From contig NZ_CP034910.1 of the NCBI RefSeq assembly GCF_008932245.1, forward strand, positions 248,001 through 312,000: DNA of 64,000 nucleotides, in the 5' to 3' direction. Source of the stretch: Sinorhizobium alkalisoli (GTDB lineage: Bacteria; Pseudomonadota; Alphaproteobacteria; Rhizobiales; Rhizobiaceae). A program made the translations under genes and the position numbers. The notes beneath the pieces were generated by a model. The model worked only from the letters and a program-made list of their open reading frames with translations, was not told the origin of the DNA and searched no databases. Shown here one piece after another: positions 17,524-26,115 of the stretch (position 1 is the stretch's first letter; each line of letters opens with the position of its first letter).

Positions 17524-19215
17524 TCAAACCCTTTCCGCAATCCGGTCAGCAGTCATGAACGCGAGCGCCTGGATGGTCATGGTAGGGTTATAGGACGGCA
17601 GCGTCGGGAACTGGCCTCCGCCGACCACGTACAGGTTCTCGCATTCATGGGAATGGCCGTATGGATCGACGACCGACTCTTTTGGATCGAGACCCATGCG
17701 ATGTGTGCCTACCTCGTGGGTCGAGAGATGATACGGCGGCGGCGACGGCTCTTCCCAGAATTCCTTGATGCCCATCTCGCGGGCGATGTTCTGTTTGACC
17801 CTACGGAAGAACGCCATCGACTGGATGTCGTGCGGCTTCCATTCGTGGGTCATGCGCAATGCCGGTTGGCCGTAAGGGTCCGTTACGTTCGGATCGAGGT
17901 CGCAATAGCCGCCCTCATACGGGAGGCTGGACGTCTGCGTATGCATCGAGAAGATGCGCCGGTATGAGTCGGCGAACCACTTCTTGTAGTCGGCACCCCA
18001 TTTGCGCATACCGGGGGGCGTGTTGTGCGAAGCCTCGATTGGTTGCGTGTCGCCTGGAAAGCTGGTGATCGGCGAACCCCACAGCACGCCGTCTTCGTTG
18101 TCCGGGATCAGTTCGGATGTATAGTCGTCGACGACGTGCGCGCCCACCAGCGGACCCATGAACGTGTTGCTGAACTCCGGCACCACACCGGTCGACCAGC
18201 CGAAGCAGTGAGTCATGAAATGCTTGCCGACCTGACCATTGCCGTTGAGGCCTGACACCAGCAGCAGTCTGGTGTTCTCCAGCGAATAGGTCGCGAGGAC
18301 CACGATATCGGCCTCGAGCTCCTGCGCCCGTCCAAGCGCGTCGATATAGGTCACGCCCTTGGCGCGGCCGCCACGATGGTTGACGCTTACGACGCGCGCG
18401 AAAGGGATGATCTCCATGTTCCCGCTCGCGAGACCGTCGGGCACGCTGGTGACATGGGAGGTCTGCTTGGCGTTCACATGGCAGGGATAGCCGTGGCAGA
18501 AGCCGCAATAGGTGCAGCCTTTAAGGTTTTTGTAATCCTGCGAGGCAATGGCCGCCGCCTGCGGAAAGGGATTGAGGCCGAGCCGCCGGCAAGCCTCGAC
18601 GAAACGGGAGTTTGCGGCGGCAGAGCGCAGCGGCGGCATGGGATAGCCGCGCTTGCGCGGCATTTCGAACGGATTGCCGCCCGGCATCAGCTCGCCGTTG
18701 ATGTTGCCGGCCTGGCCCGAGACGCCGAGCTCCCATTCCACGCGGTCGTAATAGGCTTCGAGGTCGTCGTAGCCAAAGGGCCAGTCCACGATGGAATTGC
18801 CTTCCGGCAGCGCAGCCTCGCCGAATCGCTCGATCAGGCTCGTGCGCATGTGGAAATCCGCCTTGCGGTGACGCCAGACCGCGCCACCCCAATGCAGCGT
18901 GCCGCCGCCCGTGCCGATCGATGGCGGCAGGTGCAGGGGCTCGGTGGTGCCAAGCGGCCCGGTGGCCCAAGGCAGGATCTTCGCCGTTTCGCCATCGCGC
19001 TCCCGCCAAGTGATCGGATTGTGCGAAAGGTGCGGCACTAACGCGCCGCGCGTATAATAGCGGATCTCGTCGTGTTTCTCGCGAAAGTAGTCCTGCGAGT
19101 AATGCGGACCTTTTTCGAGGGCGGTGACTTTGACGCCGCTCTTGGCTAGCTCCGCGGCGATGATGCCGCCCGAAGCGCCAAGCCCGACGACAATGGCGTC
19201 TCTTGCTTTAGTCAT
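17524..19215 (-). CDS. GMC-family FAD oxidoreductase with Cys cluster
   Basis: 563 residues from the ATG at 19215, overlapping the stop of the partner gene. The FAD-binding GLGASG is at 11-16, the GTGGGTLHWGG flavin-pocket segment near 101-111, a four-cysteine motif at C234, C237, C240 and C245 (CTYCGFCHGYPC), the active-site region STHEVGTHRMG near 500 and NPTMTIQA near 545. Relatives include the flavoprotein subunits of gluconate, sorbitol and glucoside-3 dehydrogenases, some of which hold an iron-sulfur cluster in a Cys-rich loop. No signal peptide is seen. It probably oxidises a sugar or polyol together with the subunit-3 protein encoded just before it. Confidence 0.88.
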   Translation of the reverse strand: MTKARDAIVVGLGASGGIIAAELAKSGVKVTALEKGPHYSQDYFREKHDEIRYYTRGALVPHLSHNPITWRERDGETAKILPWATGPLGTTEPLHLPPSIGTGGGTLHWGGAVWRHRKADFHMRTSLIERFGEAALPEGNSIVDWPFGYDDLEAYYDRVEWELGVSGQAGNINGELMPGGNPFEMPRKRGYPMPPLRSAAANSRFVEACRRLGLNPFPQAAAIASQDYKNLKGCTYCGFCHGYPCHVNAKQTSHVTSVPDGLASGNMEIIPFARVVSVNHRGGRAKGVTYIDALGRAQELEADIVVLATYSLENTRLLLVSGLNGNGQVGKHFMTHCFGWSTGVVPEFSNTFMGPLVGAHVVDDYTSELIPDNEDGVLWGSPITSFPGDTQPIEASHNTPPGMRKWGADYKKWFADSYRRIFSMHTQTSSLPYEGGYCDLDPNVTDPYGQPALRMTHEWKPHDIQSMAFFRRVKQNIAREMGIKEFWEEPSPPPYHLSTHEVGTHRMGLDPKESVVDPYGHSHECENLYVVGGGQFPTLPSYNPTMTIQALAFMTADRIAERV

Positions 19216-19816
19216 TGGAAGAACCTGTCCTTGTGCGCTGAAGGTCGGAAAGAGAAAGGATCGGAATCGTCGTGGCGTCGAAACCTTCCTGCATTTGATC
19301 GGCGCTATAGCCCCACTGCGCACCGGGAAAGCCAATTAGTTTCCAGCCCGTGAAATTGCGGTTGCCACCATAGATTGGGTCGCAGAACATGCCCTGGATG
19401 GTGTGTTCACGTACGATAGCGAAGAAGCGGGCCAGGAGATCATCGCGGCCGTCGGCATTTGCGGCCGCCTGTGCGGGCATTGTAAGATCGGTGTCTGCGC
19501 GGTCCAGAGAGGCGAGCACGTCATCCTGGTCCGCCGTTAAAAGATCGGCGAAGATCCGGCCGCGACCAGCACGGCAGCTATCGTCGAGCTGCTGCAGACC
19601 GACCCGGTAGATCCCCTGGAGATCGCGGAAATAGCCAGCTACCGAGCGGTCGATGTAGGCAACCACGCCGGCCTCGCGCGCTCCGAGCCCATCGGGCTCC
19701 GAAGGCACGATCCGCGCCGTCATCGCGTCGAGCGCGCGCGCCTCGTCCATGTTGAAGAACATCAAACCCTCCGCGTCGCCCACGCGGGTCTTGTCCATTG
19801 AATTGATCCCTGTCAT
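19208..19816 (-). CDS. Gluconate 2-dehydrogenase subunit 3-like protein (partner of the 17524 GMC enzyme)
   Basis: 202 residues from the ATG at 19816, which overlaps the upstream stop (ATGA). Family landmarks are FNMDEARALDAMTARIVPS near the start, AREAGVVAYIDRS near 50, and the C-terminal GMFCDPIYGGNRNFTGWKLIG. Proteins of this family are small subunits that assemble with GMC flavoproteins and often carry a Tat signal for export; none is visible here, so this complex should be cytoplasmic. No cytochrome subunit gene is nearby, leaving the electron acceptor open. Confidence 0.85.
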   Translation of the reverse strand: MTGINSMDKTRVGDAEGLMFFNMDEARALDAMTARIVPSEPDGLGAREAGVVAYIDRSVAGYFRDLQGIYRVGLQQLDDSCRAGRGRIFADLLTADQDDVLASLDRADTDLTMPAQAAANADGRDDLLARFFAIVREHTIQGMFCDPIYGGNRNFTGWKLIGFPGAQWGYSADQMQEGFDATTIPILSLSDLQRTRTGSSND

Positions 19817-20571
19817 TTGTTTTCCCTGTTGCCGCGCGGTTTCGCGCCCTCGTTTTCGTACTCGGCTTGCTCTTGCGGCCGACCATTGGATCTCAGATGC
19901 GGAATGAGATCGGCCCAGTCGTAGTCGGTTAGGAATTTGTCCGGGTGGCCATAGGTGCAATCACGGGTATCAGCGAGCGAATGCGGTCCCGGAAAGCCGA
20001 TCATCATCCAGCCGACCCGGCCATGGTTGCCGCCATAGACGGGGTCGCAGAACAACCCCTGCCGCGTGTGAAGTGCCAGCGCATCGAAGAAGCCGAACGC
20101 GTCGTCGGAGATATTCTGGACGTGGGCCTCCCCGCTCTCCGACACACGGATGCCTGTTGGCTTCGGCGCGCCGGAAACGGATTCCAGAACACGGTCCTTC
20201 CGTTCGTCGGACAGCAGTCGGAACTCGGCACCAAAATCCCGACCCGCGATGGCGTCCAGGTTCAGGATGCCCGCACGGTATGTCGCCTGCAGCCTGCTGA
20301 TGCGTATGCGCCAGGCATCCGCATCACGACCACTCACCGCCAGAAAGCCGTCGCCGTCTGCGCCGGCAAAGATGAAGTCGAGGCCTGAAAGGTAGCGGTC
20401 GATAAATCGGACGACCTTCGCTTCCCGCGCGCCCGGCTGATCATCGGTAGGGTAAATGCGGGCGGTCGCCGCCTCAATGGTCGCCCATTCGTGCTCCGTG
20501 AAGAACAAGCGCCGCTCTCCTGCCTCAGCGATGTTGCGTTTGGCCACCGGCCATTCGGCTCTGCCTGCCAT
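19813..20571 (-). CDS. Gluconate 2-dehydrogenase subunit 3-like protein (partner of the 20573 GMC enzyme)
   Basis: 252 residues from the ATG at 20571, which follows a GGAGG embedded in the end of the upstream gene. It has the same architecture as its downstream paralogue: FFTEHEWATIEAATARIYP near residue 25, AREAKVVRFIDRYL near 50, and GLFCDPVYGGNHGRVGWMMIG near 185. It is longer by an extra C-terminal tail and a charged N-terminus without a signal peptide. It is coupled by overlaps to genes on both sides. The sequence divergence suggests each subunit has its own flavoprotein. Confidence 0.85.
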   Translation of the reverse strand: MAGRAEWPVAKRNIAEAGERRLFFTEHEWATIEAATARIYPTDDQPGAREAKVVRFIDRYLSGLDFIFAGADGDGFLAVSGRDADAWRIRISRLQATYRAGILNLDAIAGRDFGAEFRLLSDERKDRVLESVSGAPKPTGIRVSESGEAHVQNISDDAFGFFDALALHTRQGLFCDPVYGGNHGRVGWMMIGFPGPHSLADTRDCTYGHPDKFLTDYDWADLIPHLRSNGRPQEQAEYENEGAKPRGNRENK

Positions 20572-20572
20572 T

Positions 20573-22264
20573 TCACGCCTCCGTCGCTGTCTTTCGCACC
20601 GCCCTCGGGCGGTCGAGTCGATACTTCGTTCCCTTGGCGTGGTGCTTGACGATGAAGTCGCTAGCCCGCCAGGCATGCGCCATCATGGTCAGTGTCGGAT
20701 TGACGCCGAGCGCACTTGGAAACCCACTTCCGTCTACGACGTAGAGGTTCGGAACGTCGTGCGCCTCACACCATTCGTTGATGACCGATTTCTCCGGATC
20801 AAAGCCCATGCGCGCGGTGCCGTGTTGGTGGAAGGTGTTGCCAGTGCATCGTTTGTGCATCACCGCTGTGATCTGACTGGCTCCGGCGGCGTCAAGAATC
20901 TCGGCGTTCTTGGCAATCTGCCACTTCGCCAACGCCAGATCGTTCGCGTGGGACCTGTGCGTAATGCGCGCCGCCGGCAGGCCCCAAGCGTCCTTCACGG
21001 CCGGATCGAGGTCGACGCGGTTATTTTCGACTGGAAGATCGTGGAGACAGACGCCAATCTTCATTGAATGACGGAAATATTCCCGGTCGGATTGCTTGGC
21101 CGCCGCGCCCCACGCTGGACGCCCGGGTAGCATCCAATTGATCGGATGACCGACCTGCGAGGCGCCTATGATGGAACCGTTGATGTGGCCGCGCTTTTCG
21201 TCGGTTTCGTAGAACTGCATGGAGCCGCCACTAAGATAGTGGCCGGCATAACCGTCGAAAGGCTCGGTGACTTCACGGTCGAACAAGCCCACGGCGTATA
21301 GGTACTCATGGAAGGTGGCATTCCTGCCAAGAAGACCGCTGCTGTTGGCCAGCCCATCCGGGTACTGTTCCGTAGCCGAAAGCAGCAGGAGACGGGCGGA
21401 TTCGATCGCGCCGGCGGCGAGGATAACGACGCCCGCTTCCTGCTCGACCTCATTTCCGTCGGCGTCGAGATAGACAACGCCCTTTGCTTCGCCGCCCGCA
21501 TTGGTGACGATCCGAGTCACATAGCACTCGGTCCGCAATTCGTAGTTTCCGGTTGCTAGCGCTTCGGGAATGAAAGTGGTTGCGGTTCCAGAGCGCATGC
21601 CGCTCGGATCGCCGTAGAGATTCCAGAAACCCGTCAAATGTTTCGGCTCGCGGCCGTTGAACGGCTTCGTGATCATTGCCTGGGGAATCGGATGCGCGTT
21701 GATACCGAGTCTCTCGCAGGCGCGATAGAAGGTTCTGCCGAACCGCGTCGGCGCCATCGGCGGTGTGGGATAGGGTTTGCTGCGCGGCGGGCAGAACTTG
21801 TCGGCGCCGTCAAGGCCGGCGCAGCCGAATGCCCATTCGATTTTTGACAAATAGGGCTCAAGGTCGTGATAGCTGTAAGGCCAGTCGGCGAGACTGGCAC
21901 CTTCCACACTCCCATGCAGCGATCGTTGGATGAAATCTGAAGGCTTCGGACGGGGGAACCATCCTGCCCAATGAACCGTACCGCCGCCCACCATCTGCGG
22001 CAGAAGCGAGAAGGCGGCCATCTTTGCCTCGTCCGCCTCGCTCTCACGATAGGTGCGTGGATTAAGCAGCGGATCCGGAACCAGGAAGTTCCGGTTCACA
22101 TATTTTATCTCATCGCCGGAAAAGTCCCTCGGCTTCAGCCACGGCCCCCTGTCGAGCCCGACGACCTTGAGCCCGGCTTCGCTGAGGACCTTAGCCGCCG
22201 TCCCGCCCGTGGCGCCTGTGCCGATGATGACGGCATCGACTCTTTCGAACTTCCGGGTACGCAT
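20573..22264 (-). CDS. GMC-family FAD oxidoreductase without Cys cluster
   Basis: 563 residues with FAD motif GTGATG (15-20), the flavin segment MVGGGTVHWAG near 90, an active-site region QHGTARMGF near 470 and NPTLTMMAHA near the C-terminus. Where the paralogue at 17524 has four cysteines, this protein reads LTGFWNLYGDPSG, so it should not bind the same metal cluster. It resembles rhizobial glucoside 3-dehydrogenase-type flavoproteins. A strong GAGGGGAGAGG site precedes the ATG. It begins the catabolic half of the operon, 12 bases after the permease gene. Confidence 0.88.
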   Translation of the reverse strand: MRTRKFERVDAVIIGTGATGGTAAKVLSEAGLKVVGLDRGPWLKPRDFSGDEIKYVNRNFLVPDPLLNPRTYRESEADEAKMAAFSLLPQMVGGGTVHWAGWFPRPKPSDFIQRSLHGSVEGASLADWPYSYHDLEPYLSKIEWAFGCAGLDGADKFCPPRSKPYPTPPMAPTRFGRTFYRACERLGINAHPIPQAMITKPFNGREPKHLTGFWNLYGDPSGMRSGTATTFIPEALATGNYELRTECYVTRIVTNAGGEAKGVVYLDADGNEVEQEAGVVILAAGAIESARLLLLSATEQYPDGLANSSGLLGRNATFHEYLYAVGLFDREVTEPFDGYAGHYLSGGSMQFYETDEKRGHINGSIIGASQVGHPINWMLPGRPAWGAAAKQSDREYFRHSMKIGVCLHDLPVENNRVDLDPAVKDAWGLPAARITHRSHANDLALAKWQIAKNAEILDAAGASQITAVMHKRCTGNTFHQHGTARMGFDPEKSVINEWCEAHDVPNLYVVDGSGFPSALGVNPTLTMMAHAWRASDFIVKHHAKGTKYRLDRPRAVRKTATEA

Positions 22265-22276
22265 ACCTCTCCCCTC

Positions 22277-23383
22277 TCAGCCAGCTTGGATCGCCAACAT
22301 GGCCGCGCGGCGGCGCTGGTACCATTGATCGGCGATCACAGCGGCGAGCAGCACCGACCCTTTGACCAGGTACTGGTAGAAAGACGGCACGTTGAGCATA
22401 TTGAGGCCGTTGTCGATCATGGAAATGAGGATAGCGGCCAGCACGGTGCCGAGGATCGTGCCACGACCCCCGGCGAGACTGGCGCCGCCCACGACCACGA
22501 TTGTGATGATATCAAGTTCATAGCCGACACCCATCAGCGGTGACACGGACGAAAGACGTCCCGCGAGCACTATTCCGCCCAGTGCGGCGAGCATCCCCAT
22601 GATGGCGTATACGCCGATGATCACGGCCCGGATGTTGATGCCGGCTAGCCGTGCGGTCTCGGAATCGCCTCCGATCGCATAGATCGCGCGGCCGAAATGC
22701 GTATGCCGCAAGGTCAGAGAGATGACCAGGGCGAGCCCCAGGAATAGCACTGTAGCAGTCGGGAGCGGACCCCACGATTCAGCGCCGAGCCAGTCGAAGA
22801 GAGGGTCGGAGAAGGTAATGGCGGACCCAGGTACCGCCTGCACCGTAAAGTCGGCAAAGATAAATGTCAGTCCGCGCACGGCCGTCATCATGCCAAGAGT
22901 CATCACGAATGGTGCTATTCCGAACCGGGCGACGGCCACTCCGTTCAGCATGCCGATTAGTCCCGTGACGCACAGCGCCACCAGAATGGCAAGCGGCGAT
23001 GCGAGTTGGATTGGATTGGCGGCGCTGAACGCCGTTCCAAGTAATCCCGCTCCGAGCGCCGCTCCCAACGCCATCATTGAGCCAGCCGAGAGATCGATGC
23101 CGCCGGTTATGATCACAAGGGTCATGCCGAGTGCCACGATTCCGTAAATGCTGGCCATGCGAAGTATGTTGTCGATGCTGTAGGCGGACAGGAATTTCGG
23201 CTCGACCGCATAGATGCCGACCGCCAAAAGCGAGATCAGCGCTACGACGATCATCTGATGGCCCCCGCGAGAAAGCAGCAAACGTGCGCTCCCGCCTGGG
23301 CGCTGGGTAGCTTGTGGCATCGCGTCTTGGTACATGCCTTGCATAGCATTTCTCCGGATGGATTTGTCGCTCCTCGGGGACAT
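22277..23383 (-). CDS. Sugar ABC transporter permease (RbsC class)
   Basis: 368 residues, multi-spanning inner-membrane protein with the family motif ITGGIDLSAGSMMALGA near residue 90 and the VVVGGASLAGGRGT loop near 300. The start overlaps the stop of the upstream permease (TGATG), so the two are coupled. The first 45 residues are hydrophilic and longer than usual; a later start at the internal ATG near MQGMYQDAM is possible. It is one of two permeases of the tagatose-operon importer. Confidence 0.88.
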   Translation of the reverse strand: MSPRSDKSIRRNAMQGMYQDAMPQATQRPGGSARLLLSRGGHQMIVVALISLLAVGIYAVEPKFLSAYSIDNILRMASIYGIVALGMTLVIITGGIDLSAGSMMALGAALGAGLLGTAFSAANPIQLASPLAILVALCVTGLIGMLNGVAVARFGIAPFVMTLGMMTAVRGLTFIFADFTVQAVPGSAITFSDPLFDWLGAESWGPLPTATVLFLGLALVISLTLRHTHFGRAIYAIGGDSETARLAGINIRAVIIGVYAIMGMLAALGGIVLAGRLSSVSPLMGVGYELDIITIVVVGGASLAGGRGTILGTVLAAILISMIDNGLNMLNVPSFYQYLVKGSVLLAAVIADQWYQRRRAAMLAIQAG

Positions 23384-24423
23384 CAGGCCCTCTTGCGGAG
23401 CTGCGCGTCGAGACCGACGGCTATAATCAAGAGCAGGCCCTTGACCACATACTGGTAGTAGGTCTCGACGCCGATCACGTTGAGCCCGTTAGAGATGACA
23501 CCGAGGATGAAGACGCCCAGTACAGTGCTCATCACCGATCCTCGGCCGCCGAGCAGGCTGGTGCCGCCGATGATCACGCCAGCGATCACGTCGAGTTCAT
23601 AAGTGAGCCCGGCCGTCGGCTGCGCTGCAGCGACGCGCGAGGAGAGGATAATGCCGCTCAATGCCGCCAGTGCTCCCAGCAGTGTGTAGGCTCGGATCTT
23701 GACCGCTTGGACATTGATGCCGGAGAGGCGCGAAGCCTGCTCGTTGCCGCCGATCGCGTAGATCGAGCGGCCGAAGGTGGTCCGGCGTGTGATCCAAAGG
23801 CCGACCGCGACGACTAGGGCAAAAAAGATCGTGGGCGTTGGAATGCCGAAGACATACCCCTGGCCAACCCATTCGAAGGCTGGCGGCATCGGGCGGAAGA
23901 TCGTGGGAAAGCCGCCGGTATAGAGATAGGTCAGGCCGCGGACAAAGGCCATCGTCGCCAGTGTGACGATGAAGGGCTCGACGCGGGATTTCGCGATGAT
24001 GAAGCCATTGACGAAGCCAATCCCAGCACCCACGGAAAGGCCCGCGGCGATGGCGAGCGGCACGGGAAGGTCGACCCCGATCGAGGTCGGCGCGTCGCTA
24101 AAGCTGTTGGGTACGAATGATGCGGTGACGACGGCTGCAAGGGCGAATGTCGACCCAACAGAAAGATCAATGCCGCCTGTAAGGATGACCAGTGTCATGC
24201 CCACCGCCATAATGCCGATGATGGAACCGACGCGCGCGATATCGAGAAAATTGCCGACCGAGAGGAAATTCGGCGACAGCAGGCTTAGGCCCACCACTAG
24301 TACGAGAAGGAAAGCCCCCGGCACGAGTTGGTCGCTGAATCTGCCGAGCAGACGGAGAATGCCGGTGGGTGCGGAAAGACGGTCGGAAACGCCGGCGCGA
24401 TGCACGTCGATGCCTTTGTCCAT
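23383..24423 (-). CDS. Sugar ABC transporter permease (RbsC class)
   Basis: 346 residues from the ATG at 24423, chosen because GGGAGG lies about 8 bases upstream; a GTG at 24432 overlaps that site. LTGGIDLSVGSTFALAA (near 85) and IIGGTSLLGGRGS (near 285) are the family motifs. It pairs with the next permease to make the membrane channel. The N-terminal 30 residues are cytoplasmic and hydrophilic. Confidence 0.88.
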   Translation of the reverse strand: MDKGIDVHRAGVSDRLSAPTGILRLLGRFSDQLVPGAFLLVLVVGLSLLSPNFLSVGNFLDIARVGSIIGIMAVGMTLVILTGGIDLSVGSTFALAAVVTASFVPNSFSDAPTSIGVDLPVPLAIAAGLSVGAGIGFVNGFIIAKSRVEPFIVTLATMAFVRGLTYLYTGGFPTIFRPMPPAFEWVGQGYVFGIPTPTIFFALVVAVGLWITRRTTFGRSIYAIGGNEQASRLSGINVQAVKIRAYTLLGALAALSGIILSSRVAAAQPTAGLTYELDVIAGVIIGGTSLLGGRGSVMSTVLGVFILGVISNGLNVIGVETYYQYVVKGLLLIIAVGLDAQLRKRA

Positions 24424-24496
24424 GTGGTTCACCTCCCTGGTTTCGCGCCGGATCGCTGAGCCCGGCTTGGCGAGGCGGTCGCCCGCCCGGCTTACT

Positions 24497-25990
24497 TCAA
24501 TGAACGACGGCCGAGGCGAAAGTCATGATCTTTTCTTCGCTAAATTCGCTGCGAGCGAGTTCGCCGGTGAGTCTTCCGTCATGCATTACGAGAATTCGAT
24601 CGCTCATTCCGATCAGTTCCGGCAGTTCGGATGAGATCATAATGACCGTCTTGCCGCGCTCCACGAGCTTTTGCAGCAGGGCGTAAATTTCCGCTTTGGC
24701 GCCGACGTCGATGCCCCGAGTAGGCTCGTCTATTATCAGCACCCTGGCGTCGGAATAGAGCCATTTTGCGAGGACGACCTTCTGCTGGTTGCCGCCGCTG
24801 AGATAGATCGTCTTCTGGTCTATATGCGGTGTGGAGATACGGAGTGACTGCACATATTCCTGCGCAACGCGCCGTTCCCGTCCGAGATTGAGCTGGCCGG
24901 CGTGGCTCACACCACGTAGCCTCGCAAGTGTTATATTCTCCCGGATGGTCATCGGCAGGACCAGCCCCTGGCCCTTTCGGTCCTCCGGAACCAGTGCAAT
25001 GCCGTTGGTGATGGCCGCGATGGGCGAGCCGATCTCCGTCGGACTGCCGCCGATTTCGATGCTTCCGGACGACTTATGCTCGGCCCCGAATATGGTTCGG
25101 GCCAGCGTCGAGCGACCCGATCCGACGAGGCCGGCGATGCCTAGTATCTCGCCTTCGAAGGCGGAGAAGGAAATATCGCGTAGCTTGCGGCTTGAGAGAT
25201 TGCGCACGCGCAACATCTCCGCACCAGGTTTAAGTTCAGCCTTCGGGAAAAACTGGTCGAGATCGCGGCCGACCATCATCCGGACCCAGTCGCGGCTGGT
25301 GGTTTCGCCTACATCGACGGTGCCGATCTTGATGCCGTCTCGCAAGACCGTGGCGCGATTACAGATCTCCTTCACTTCGGCGAGTCGATGGGAAACGTAG
25401 ACTACGCTGACGCCTCCCGCCTGAAGGCTACGCACGGTCTTGAAGAGGGTCTCGACCTCGTGGGTGGTCAGGGACGTGGTCGGCTCGTCCATTACGACGA
25501 TCTTGGCCTTCTCCGAAATCGCCTTGGCGATCTCGACCATCTGCTGGTCGGCGATCTTGAGCCGTGACGCCAGGGTTCGGGGGTCGACGGCGAGGCCGAC
25601 CTGCGCCAGCAGGGCACTACTTCGCTCGTGGCAGAGCGCCCAGTCGATCAGCCACGGCATGCCCGGCCGTCGCGGCAGCCGGCCGAGAAATATGTTCTCG
25701 GCAATGCTCAGATGCGGCAGAATGCTGAGCTCCTGGTAGATGATCGCGATGCCGAGTTCCCGCGCATGCAGGGGCCCGTTGATCTCGATGTCTTGTCCGT
25801 CAATGCGGATCGCGCCCCGGTCCTTGCCGGTCGCGCCGGCAAGGATTTTCATCAGCGTAGATTTTCCGGCACCGTTCTCGCCGAGCAAGGCATGCACCTC
25901 GCCCTTCTCGACGGTCAGCGATACCCCCTGCAGCGCCTTGACGCCGGGGTAGGACTTTTCGATGTCCTGCATTTCGAGAATTGCTGCCAT
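24497..25990 (-). CDS. Sugar ABC transporter ATP-binding protein (RbsA class)
   Basis: 497 residues, two nucleotide-binding domains. Domain 1: Walker A GENGAGKST (37-45), LKIADQQMVEIAKA in the signature position and MDEPTTSL as Walker B. Domain 2: GLVGSGRST near 290, LSGGNQQKVVLAKWL near 400 and IIDEPTRGIDVGA. This is the standard RbsA pattern, with good catalytic glutamates in both domains. It is separated from the SBP gene by 126 bases containing a hairpin, so it is probably expressed at a lower level than the SBP. Confidence 0.92.
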   Translation of the reverse strand: MAAILEMQDIEKSYPGVKALQGVSLTVEKGEVHALLGENGAGKSTLMKILAGATGKDRGAIRIDGQDIEINGPLHARELGIAIIYQELSILPHLSIAENIFLGRLPRRPGMPWLIDWALCHERSSALLAQVGLAVDPRTLASRLKIADQQMVEIAKAISEKAKIVVMDEPTTSLTTHEVETLFKTVRSLQAGGVSVVYVSHRLAEVKEICNRATVLRDGIKIGTVDVGETTSRDWVRMMVGRDLDQFFPKAELKPGAEMLRVRNLSSRKLRDISFSAFEGEILGIAGLVGSGRSTLARTIFGAEHKSSGSIEIGGSPTEIGSPIAAITNGIALVPEDRKGQGLVLPMTIRENITLARLRGVSHAGQLNLGRERRVAQEYVQSLRISTPHIDQKTIYLSGGNQQKVVLAKWLYSDARVLIIDEPTRGIDVGAKAEIYALLQKLVERGKTVIMISSELPELIGMSDRILVMHDGRLTGELARSEFSEEKIMTFASAVVH

Positions 25991-26073
25991 TGGACCTGCT
26001 GCTCAGCGGTTACCCGACACATTCCGGTCGTTGTCAAAGACGGGACCGTGGGTTCAATAGGGAAATTCATCAA

Positions 26074-26095
26074 CCGGCGGCACTTGCGCCGCCGG
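26074..26095 (-). terminator. Attenuating hairpin after the SBP gene
   Basis: CCGGCGGC, 6 bases, GCCGCCGG: a perfect 8-base-arm hairpin 21 bases after the SBP stop and before the ATPase gene. It lacks a long T-run. Such hairpins often protect or attenuate SBP mRNA so that binding protein exceeds the membrane subunits. Confidence 0.55.
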
Positions 26096-26115
26096 CGCTC
26101 CGCGAAGTGTACGTG

